8,095 bases of DNA from Pedosphaera sp. (GTDB taxonomy: Bacteria > Verrucomicrobiota > Verrucomicrobiia > Limisphaerales > UBA9464), in assembly GCA_009695405.1 (NCBI GenBank), contig SIAZ01000165.1, positions 1 through 8,095 of the forward strand, given 5' to 3'. How positions within the stretch are numbered: position 1 is the first letter of the stretch; each line of letters begins with the position of its first letter. Shown here piece by piece: positions 1 through 4,414 of the stretch. A program made the position numbers and the translations under genes. The notes below the pieces were generated by a model, which was not told the origin of the DNA, ran no database searches, and was given only the letters and a program-made list of their open reading frames with translations.

Positions 1-255
1 CAGGGTTGGAGCGCCGCCAGCCAGATGGCTTTGAGCGGGGCACGCAGCTTGTCCGGGTCGTATTCCCTGGGCCGCCCAATGACAAACGGCGCAGCGATCA
101 CCGGCCGCGCTTGCAGTGCGCGGATGGCCGACTTGCGATGGCAGTCGAATAGTTCGACCAGTTCGTTGATGATTTTGGTTTTGTGTTCCTTGCCGGCCCG
201 GGCGTAACGATCACGCCTCTTGGCCAGCACCTCGGTTCGTGTTTTTTTGACTCAT
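1..255 (-). pseudogene. IS transposase N-terminus (integrase-core type), frameshifted and cut by window edge
   Basis: Reading leftward from codon 249-251 to the window edge, an open frame gives about 83 residues. It contains TEVLAKRRDRYARAGKEHKT, then LVELFDCHRKSAIRAL, and later GRPREYDPDKLRAPLKAIW. These resemble the N-terminal helix-turn-helix region of transposases with a DDE integrase core, where a [YC]HRKxAIRxL helix is followed by a GRPRxYxxxV stretch. The catalytic DDE part lies outside the window. The natural start, ATG AGT CAA at 255-247, is one base out of frame: a run of seven A (242-248 on this strand) would need six to give MSQKTRTEVLAK. In the actual body frame a TGA sits at 252-254. 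Either the copy is broken, translation slips on the A run, a later GTG is used, or the extra base is a sequencing error. The family assignment is from recalled motifs; its IS family is not known to me. Confidence 0.72.
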
Positions 256-275
256 TTTGGTGTCCATAGCTCGGC

Positions 276-294
276 AACACCCTTTTTGAGTCAA
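276..294. repeat. 19-bp direct repeat, copy 1, upstream of transposase
   Basis: The sequence AACACCCTTTTTGAGTCAA recurs at 333-351 with two mismatches. It lies just upstream of the transposase start on the minus strand, where an insertion-element end with transposase-binding repeats would be expected. The core TGAGTCA also appears inverted (TGACTCA) at 248-254, next to the start of the transposase. Its role as a transposase-binding site is inference. Confidence 0.55.
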
Positions 295-332
295 CGTATG
301 GTTTCCTCAAACCATTTCACCTCGCCTTCGGT

Positions 333-351
333 AACATTCTTTTTGAGTCAA
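333..351. repeat. 19-bp direct repeat, copy 2
   Basis: The sequence AACATTCTTTTTGAGTCAA is the second copy of the repeat at 276-294, with start points 57 bp apart and two adjacent differences (CC to TT). Spaced same-orientation repeats at an element end are typical of transposases that bind several sites. The true outer boundary of the element cannot be fixed from one end. Confidence 0.55.
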
Positions 352-493
352 TTCGGGTTGAAGTTCTCGTTTAGATTATACTGTCTAAATTTAATTTAAT
401 TACCTTTCATTAGAAAGTTAAGCAGCATGATCCTTGGTTGTCCTAAATCAAATCCGCACGCTGAAGACTTATGAATAGTCAGTTTGACTTAAA
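352..493. other. AT-rich gap between recO end and the IS-like region
   Basis: Together with 256-351 this gives about 240 bp without a recognised gene. It is clearly richer in A and T than the genes around it. Besides the palindrome at 370-389, there is a small stem just after the recO stop, AGTCA (477-481) and TGACT (485-489), with a 3-nt loop and no T-run, so it is a weak terminator candidate. No coding or RNA gene is seen here. Confidence 0.5.
370..389 (-). promoter_or_regulatory. Palindrome enclosing a TATAAT box, possible transposase promoter
   Basis: TTTAGA at 370-375 and TCTAAA at 384-389 form a 6-bp inverted repeat with an 8-nt spacer. On the minus strand this spans a perfect TATAAT at 380-375, which points toward the transposase. 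No good -35 hexamer is visible 16-18 bp upstream, where the sequence is only AT-rich. A palindrome over a -10 box would suit an operator, but on the plus strand the same stem followed by TTTAATTTAATT could instead act as a weak terminator. Confidence 0.3.
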
Positions 494-1210
494 TTAGCCA
501 AGAGGTTCCTTTGTCGTTGCAACGAAGTCTAAGGCGAGATTTCGTCGAGCGCGAGTTGCTTCATCGGCGGCTTTGAAAGCTGGAGCGCGGGTTTTTGGGA
601 GACGCCCAAATTGTTGAGTCCAAAATTCACTCAAGAAATTTCCCAAATCGCGGACGGCTTTTGAATCGAACTCCACTCTAGATAAAGTCTCCCAGTCTTC
701 GTTTAATAGGCTTAGTAAAAGTGACCGGGCGGCCGGATCGAAGGTATTGGGAAACCGAGTGGGATCTAACCCTTGCAGCGAAAGAAATTGAAGTTCCCAA
801 GCAAAGAGGGCGCGCGGACGAGGGCCGTGCCGTTCCAAGAATCCGATGAACCCTCGATAGACTTCATAAAGTTCAGGAAGTGGGGATTCGGTTTCCGTTA
901 CTTGTTCCAAGCACCCGACAACATGGGCAAGGAGAGTAATCGAAGCAATGTCGCGTCGGAGGAGTGGATGAAAATCAGTGACTTGGACTTCGGCGAGGGT
1001 GTGAACATCGCTCCGAGTCGATTTATGGAAGGAAAAATCGGCCTCAATACAGAGATCTATTTTACCCAGTAGAGGAGATTTTGGATTTCGTGCCGCGCGG
1101 GCGGCGGTGGTGATTCGACCATATTGAAGAGTGAACCAATGGACCATTACACTCGTTTCACGATACGGCCGCACTCGCAGTATAAATCCATGATCAGTGG
1201 CCAGAGTCAT
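494..1210 (-). CDS. recO: DNA repair and recombination protein RecO
   Basis: RecO binds DNA and helps RecR and RecF load RecA onto SSB-coated single-stranded DNA during gap repair. The 238-residue product starts with the OB-fold region: GFILRVRPYRETSVMVHWFT at residues 8-27, then YGRITTAARAARNPKS, the usual spot for the 'G.....RGARR.KS' strand. This is followed by the helical domain, with LYEVYRGFIGFLE and ALFAWELQFLSLQGLDP. Many RecO proteins have a four-cysteine zinc finger after the 'LxLxGxxP' segment. It is absent here: the protein has only two cysteines, far apart. The ATG at 1210-1208 overlaps the ybeY stop as ATGA, so translation is probably coupled. It is last in the minus-strand cluster and ends with TAA at 496-494. 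Length fits the family. Confidence 0.9.
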   Translation of the reverse strand: MTLATDHGFILRVRPYRETSVMVHWFTLQYGRITTAARAARNPKSPLLGKIDLCIEADFSFHKSTRSDVHTLAEVQVTDFHPLLRRDIASITLLAHVVGCLEQVTETESPLPELYEVYRGFIGFLERHGPRPRALFAWELQFLSLQGLDPTRFPNTFDPAARSLLLSLLNEDWETLSRVEFDSKAVRDLGNFLSEFWTQQFGRLPKTRAPAFKAADEATRARRNLALDFVATTKEPLG

Positions 1211-1740
1211 TTCAAGCCAGACTTTTCGAAGAGGCCTAAATCATGTGAGCCTTGTGCCCATCGGACCAAACGGTTTTCCTCCTGTTTCATTGCCCTTCGT
1301 GCGGCAGGTTCCAAATCATCAAAGCCTTGGAGATGCAGAATGCCATGGATCAGATAGCGGGCCAGTTCCTCAGGCCAAGGTCTACCAAAAGCCTCAGCCT
1401 GTTGAAGGGTGTCCGTTAAGCAAATGAAGCATTCGCCATGCAACCGAGTAGAGGTTGATCCGTGGTCGAAGGTGATGACATCGGTCGAACCTTGGTGCCC
1501 GAGAAACCGAAGATTGATATGGGCCATTTCTGCAGGGGCGACAAAATGAAAACCCAATTCGCCGGTGAGCGCTCGTTCAATCAGTAAGTTTCTTATAAAC
1601 GTACGAATTCGGGTGAGATGGAGCTGTTTAACCCGTTGAGACGAACGGAGGTCAACGAGCGTTTCTGGAATGGGGGCAGCATCTAAAAGTTGGGCTTGAA
1701 GGCCGATTTTAGAGCCGCTGGATGCCAGTCGGATAGGCAC
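1207..1740 (-). CDS. ybeY: Endoribonuclease YbeY (16S rRNA maturation)
   Basis: YbeY is a zinc-dependent single-strand endoribonuclease needed for 16S rRNA 3'-end maturation and ribosome quality control in the cytoplasm. In this 177-residue product, GFHFVAPAEMAHINLRFLGH (63-82) and GSTDVITFDHG (84-94) match the family core, and HGILHLQGFDDLEPAARRAM (132-151) is the metal-site signature. His132 and His136 match two ligands of the E. coli enzyme (His114, His118), but the third ligand position (His124 there) is Asp142 here. I believe this Asp form occurs in other PVC-type YbeY proteins, so it is probably active. The start is GTG at 1740, 17 bp after the upstream stop, with no clear ribosome binding site. 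The first 30 or so residues are longer than usual, so a later start is possible. Its TGA overlaps the recO ATG. Confidence 0.92.
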   Translation of the reverse strand: MPIRLASSGSKIGLQAQLLDAAPIPETLVDLRSSQRVKQLHLTRIRTFIRNLLIERALTGELGFHFVAPAEMAHINLRFLGHQGSTDVITFDHGSTSTRLHGECFICLTDTLQQAEAFGRPWPEELARYLIHGILHLQGFDDLEPAARRAMKQEENRLVRWAQGSHDLGLFEKSGLK

Positions 1741-1757
1741 GGTAGTTCTGTACAGAA

Positions 1758-2234
1758 TTAGAAGCCGTGTTTGGCCAGTTCTTGTTCCAAGAGCACTTGG
1801 AATTCAGCCAAGTCTGCCGGCGAAGGACGGTAGTTTTTCTCGTCGGCAATGAGTCTAGATCGACCGTATTGATCGAGCATCCAAGCAGCGCCTTTGCTGT
1901 CTGAAAAAACGACGCGACCGCTCACCATCGCCCCCGGGCGCGTAACAGCATCCACGGTCACAGACACCGTTGAAGTTCTAGGCGCGGGAATAACTTCATC
2001 GGGTGAGAGTGCTGATTCGGGGCCAGCGACCGGTGGCGTTGCTACTACCGCTTCCTTCGGAGGTTCAGGGTCTTTGGGCGTCACTTTTAGATCATCCAAA
2101 AGGAAGCGGACCTCCATGTAGGTCATGACGATTTTGAAATCCGTTTCGATGCGTTTTTGGAAGTCAGACAGCTTCATGCCGTCGGCAATCCAGAGGCGTG
2201 CCTGTGTTTGTTGTTCAGTGGTAAGGGATATCAT
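1758..2234 (-). CDS. Conserved-looking hypothetical protein, two short domains joined by a Pro-rich linker
   Basis: I do not recognise a named family for this 158-residue product. Residues 1-50 look like a compact helical unit (EQQTQARLWIADGMKLSDFQ, then YMEVRFLLDDL), similar in style to small helix-turn-helix-like modules. Residues 51-87 are rich in Pro, Ala, Glu and Val and are probably a flexible linker. Residues 88-158 hold a likely beta-rich unit (TVSVTVDAVTRPGAMVSGRV, VFSDSKGAAWMLDQYGR) and end in an amphipathic helix (SPADLAEFQVLLEQELAKHG). There is no signal peptide or membrane segment, so it is probably cytoplasmic. It starts at ATG 2234, lies 42 bp after yajQ and 17 bp before ybeY, and runs the same way, so it is probably co-transcribed with RNA-maturation and repair genes. 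I recall similar proteins only from Verrucomicrobia, which I cannot verify. Confidence 0.75.
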   Translation of the reverse strand: MISLTTEQQTQARLWIADGMKLSDFQKRIETDFKIVMTYMEVRFLLDDLKVTPKDPEPPKEAVVATPPVAGPESALSPDEVIPAPRTSTVSVTVDAVTRPGAMVSGRVVFSDSKGAAWMLDQYGRSRLIADEKNYRPSPADLAEFQVLLEQELAKHGF

Positions 2235-2276
2235 AATCTCGTAAAAGCTTGAAGAAAGGTAGCAGACTTGGAGTAA

Positions 2277-2762
2277 TCAGTCGCGAAAGTTCACAAAACT
2301 AAGTGCCACAGGAAAATCTTGAGATCGGCAGGCTGTGATGACTGTCTGGAGATCATCTCGATTTTTGCTGCTGACTCGGAGTTCATCTCCTTGAATGGAA
2401 GCGGTGACTTTAATCCCCAGAGTGCGAATATAGGTGCTGATTTCCTTGGCAGCGGGTCCGTCAATTCCTTGTTTAATTTTGATAACTTGGCGTGCGTGAC
2501 CGAGCGGTGAAAGTTCTGCTTCACCTGCATCAATACTTTTCATCGAGACACTCCGTTTAGCCAACTTTAGAACAACCATTTCAACGAGCGCATTCATTTT
2601 GAAGGCATCTGGGGCGCGCAATTTAATTTCTCGTTTTTCCAAAACAATCTCGGCACCTGACCCCTTGAAGTCAAACCGGCTAATTAACTCCTTTTGGGCT
2701 TGGCTTACCGCGTTTTCAATTTCCATAGAGTTCACGGTAGAAACAATGTCGAAGCTCGGCAT
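2277..2762 (-). CDS. yajQ: YajQ-family cyclic-di-GMP/nucleotide-binding protein
   Basis: This 161-residue product covers essentially the whole family length (about 160-165). It opens with MPSFDIVSTVNSMEIENAV, the typical YajQ start, followed by SRFDFKGSGAEIVLEKREIK and ALVEMVVLKLAKRSV. In the second half, GHARQVIKIKQGIDGPAAKE, then KVTASIQGDELRVSSKNRDD and CRSQDFPVALSFVNFRD match the conserved C-terminus. YajQ has two ferredoxin-like folds, has been reported to bind cyclic-di-GMP in Xanthomonas and Pseudomonas, and is otherwise a nucleotide or nucleic-acid binder; which applies here cannot be read from sequence. It is the first gene of the minus-strand cluster. No Shine-Dalgarno sequence is seen, and a -10-like box is only six bases before the ATG. 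Confidence 0.94.
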   Translation of the reverse strand: MPSFDIVSTVNSMEIENAVSQAQKELISRFDFKGSGAEIVLEKREIKLRAPDAFKMNALVEMVVLKLAKRSVSMKSIDAGEAELSPLGHARQVIKIKQGIDGPAAKEISTYIRTLGIKVTASIQGDELRVSSKNRDDLQTVITACRSQDFPVALSFVNFRD

Positions 2763-2768
2763 AGTTTG

Positions 2769-2774
2769 ATTGTA
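2769..2774 (-). promoter_or_regulatory. TACAAT -10-like box immediately before yajQ
   Basis: On the minus strand, TACAAT is followed by CAAACT and then the yajQ ATG. This would put the transcript start at or next to the start codon, giving a leaderless mRNA, and no Shine-Dalgarno is present. The -35 region at the right distance (CTTTCT) is poor, so the call is weak. Confidence 0.25.
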
Positions 2775-2896
2775 CGGGGATTTGACCTATTAGAAAGGCG
2801 GAACAGGACGAAGAAATCGTGTTACTTCAACAAGCGCGAGTGAATTGGGGCTAAAGTGGGTGGCAGACAGCGCCTCTCCTCGATACAACGACCCGC

Positions 2897-2933
2897 TGGG
2901 GCATCGATTGAGAAGAACAGGTAGCCTGCCCCA
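2897..2933. repeat. Inverted repeat TGGGGCA / TGCCCCA
   Basis: The arms TGGGGCA (2897-2903) and TGCCCCA (2927-2933) pair perfectly over 7 bp with a 23-nt spacer. A smaller stem, CAGG-TAG-CCTG, at 2918-2928 competes with the right arm. There is no adjacent T-run, so it is not a standard terminator. A regulatory or transcript-end role downstream of carA is possible but not shown. Confidence 0.4.
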
Positions 2934-3018
2934 TCGTTTGAATTTTGGGACAACTGGGAGACGGCAGCGAAAAAAGAGCTAGGAAGGAGTGTCAAGAGTG
3001 CTAGCTGCTTTCAGTCTT

Positions 3019-3082
3019 TCGGTCGGAAAAGACCGTAGGAGCAGGAGGCTCCTGTCACTCGTGTACTACTGCCCGCGACCGA
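3019..3082. repeat. REP-like nested palindrome
   Basis: Outer arms TCGGTCG (3019-3025) and CGACCGA (3076-3082) enclose two smaller stems. The first is CGGTC-GGAAAA-GACCG (3020-3035), which shares its left arm with the outer pair. The second is CAGGAG-G-CTCCTG (3042-3054), just after the tetranucleotide GTAG (3035-3038). A GTAG head plus a short GC-rich palindrome resembles REP elements moved by RAYT (TnpA-REP) proteins in other bacteria. It could equally be a one-off carA 3' structure, and multi-copy status cannot be judged from this window. Confidence 0.4.
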
Positions 3083-3107
3083 TTCAGTCCTATGGGAAGG
3101 GCAGAAT

Positions 3108-4280
3108 TTAGCCCCGCTTTGATGTGCTCAGAATCAACTGCCGGAACTCATCGAAAAGAGGGGTTGAATCGTGAGGCCCTGGGGCGGCTTCTGGATGGTA
3201 TTGAACGCAGAAGATAGGCTTAGAACGATATCTCAATCCTTCGACTGTGCGGTCATTCAGATTGATCCGATTGACCGAGACTTCGGTGGGGAGGGAATCA
3301 GCATCTACGGCGAACCCGTGGTTTTGTGAGGTAATTTCTACCCGCCCCGATTCCAGATCTTTCACCGGTTGATTTCCTCCACGGTGCCCAAATTTAAGTT
3401 TAAAGGTTTTACCTCCGAAAGCTTGAGCGAGGATCTGGTGACCGAGACAGATACCAAATATAGGAATACCAAAGTCGACCAGTGTTTTCACTTCGCGAAC
3501 GATACCCCCGAGAGTGGCCGGATCACCGGGTCCATTACTGAGAAACACCCCAGCCGGTTTGTAGGATAATACTTCCGCAGCGCTTGTTTCAGCCGGAACA
3601 ACTCGAACCTTAAATCCTTTTTGCCTCAAGCAACGCATGATATTGTACTTGATGCCAAAATCATAAGCCACGATCGAAATATCGGCGGGTGGCAGCGGGT
3701 GTCGAATCATGCGCTGATGAGTTTCTCCACTCTTTTGGGTCAAAGCAAAGGCGGCGGATTGATTCTCATTTTGGTCCCACAGGAAGGATTCCTTATGGGT
3801 GACCTCAGCAACGTAATTGCGGCCGGTCATACCCCCCCAAGCCCGAGCACGCTCTAGGGCGTCAGCGTCACTGAGCCCCTCCGTGGATAGGCAGCCAGAC
3901 AGTGCGCCACCTACTCGCAGTTTTTTGGTTAATGCCCGCGTATCGATACCTTGAATACCGGGAATGCTATAATGTTGAAGGTATTCGGCTAATGAATGAT
4001 CGGCGCGCCAATTACTTACTACTGGGCTCAGTTCACGAATCACGAACCCAGCGCAGTGAGCTCGCCATGATTCGGCGTCCTGATCATTTACCCCGTAATT
4101 ACCAATGAGCGGATAGGTCATTGTGACGATCTGCCCCTTGTAAGAGGGATCGGTCAGAATCTCCTGATAACCGGTCATCGAGGTGTTAAAACAAACTTCA
4201 CCAGTCACCGAAGCTTGGGCTCCAAAGCCCAGTCCGTGAAAGACTGATCCGTCTTCAAGAGCAAGAATTGCGTTTATCAT
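3108..4280 (-). CDS. carA: Carbamoyl-phosphate synthase small (glutaminase) subunit
   Basis: CarA hydrolyses glutamine and channels ammonia to CarB, which makes carbamoyl phosphate for pyrimidine and arginine synthesis. From the ATG at 4280 the product is 390 residues, the usual size. The N-terminal CPSase domain shows ALEDGSVFHG (7-16), FNTSMTGYQEILTDPSYKGQ (31-50) and IPGIQGIDTRALTKKLR (106-122). The class I glutamine amidotransferase domain shows LSNGPGDP (247-254), nucleophile Cys278 in FGICLGHQ, His321 in NHGFAVD, and His362/Glu364 in VQYHPEAAPGPHD. All catalytic residues are present. A TTG 13 codons upstream (4319) is open, but family alignment favours MINAILALEDG. carB does not follow; the next minus-strand gene is yajQ after about 345 bp. 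It is divergent from the U32 gene. Confidence 0.97.
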   Translation of the reverse strand: MINAILALEDGSVFHGLGFGAQASVTGEVCFNTSMTGYQEILTDPSYKGQIVTMTYPLIGNYGVNDQDAESWRAHCAGFVIRELSPVVSNWRADHSLAEYLQHYSIPGIQGIDTRALTKKLRVGGALSGCLSTEGLSDADALERARAWGGMTGRNYVAEVTHKESFLWDQNENQSAAFALTQKSGETHQRMIRHPLPPADISIVAYDFGIKYNIMRCLRQKGFKVRVVPAETSAAEVLSYKPAGVFLSNGPGDPATLGGIVREVKTLVDFGIPIFGICLGHQILAQAFGGKTFKLKFGHRGGNQPVKDLESGRVEITSQNHGFAVDADSLPTEVSVNRINLNDRTVEGLRYRSKPIFCVQYHPEAAPGPHDSTPLFDEFRQLILSTSKRG

Positions 4281-4414
4281 GCAAGAACGGTCAAGAAACC
4301 GCGGGCGGAGTGTGGTCAACTCTTCAACCGACGCAAGCTGAGACCTTTCTAAGTCGCATTGAAGCTAAGGCTCACTCTTTCATTCCTAACTTGTTTTACG
4401 CATGCTCTTCGAAG
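4281..4414. promoter_or_regulatory. Divergent intergenic region between carA and the U32 gene
   Basis: The promoters of both divergent genes should lie here if the U32 gene starts at 4415. The best plus-strand candidate is TTGAAG (4359-4364) with a poor -10 (TTCCTA, 4383-4388) at an 18-bp spacing. On the minus strand TTGACC at about 4316-4311 has no good -10 partner. No riboswitch or pyrimidine attenuator is evident. The U32 frame stays open across this region to 4268, so part of it could be coding. Confidence 0.35.

Larger units (their letters stand above)
2763..3107. other. Gene-free stretch between carA and yajQ
   Basis: No convincing gene is seen on either strand in these 345 bp. It contains an inverted repeat at 2897-2933, a REP-like nested palindrome at 3019-3082, and the upstream region of yajQ next to 2763. 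An imperfect stem directly overlaps the carA stop: GGGC at 3099-3102 with GCCC at 3111-3114. A T-run lies on the minus strand at about 2971-2976, away from any strong stem. It is therefore probably the carA 3' region plus the yajQ promoter. Confidence 0.5.

Noticed and set aside
98..310. A 70-codon minus-strand open frame starting upstream of the transposase
   Set aside because: It is a different frame from the transposase body; its residues show no family motif, and the conserved transposase motifs are in the other frame.
773..1072. A 99-codon plus-strand open frame inside recO
   Set aside because: It is antisense to a well-supported recO and shows no recognisable motif.
3020..3035. CGGTC-GGAAAA-GACCG as a classical carA terminator
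   Set aside because: The stem is short, about 75 bp past the stop, and not followed by a T-run on the minus strand.
4281..4319. A carA start 13 codons upstream at a TTG
   Set aside because: The CarA family begins at about MINAILALEDG, which has an ATG at 4280; the extension has no support.
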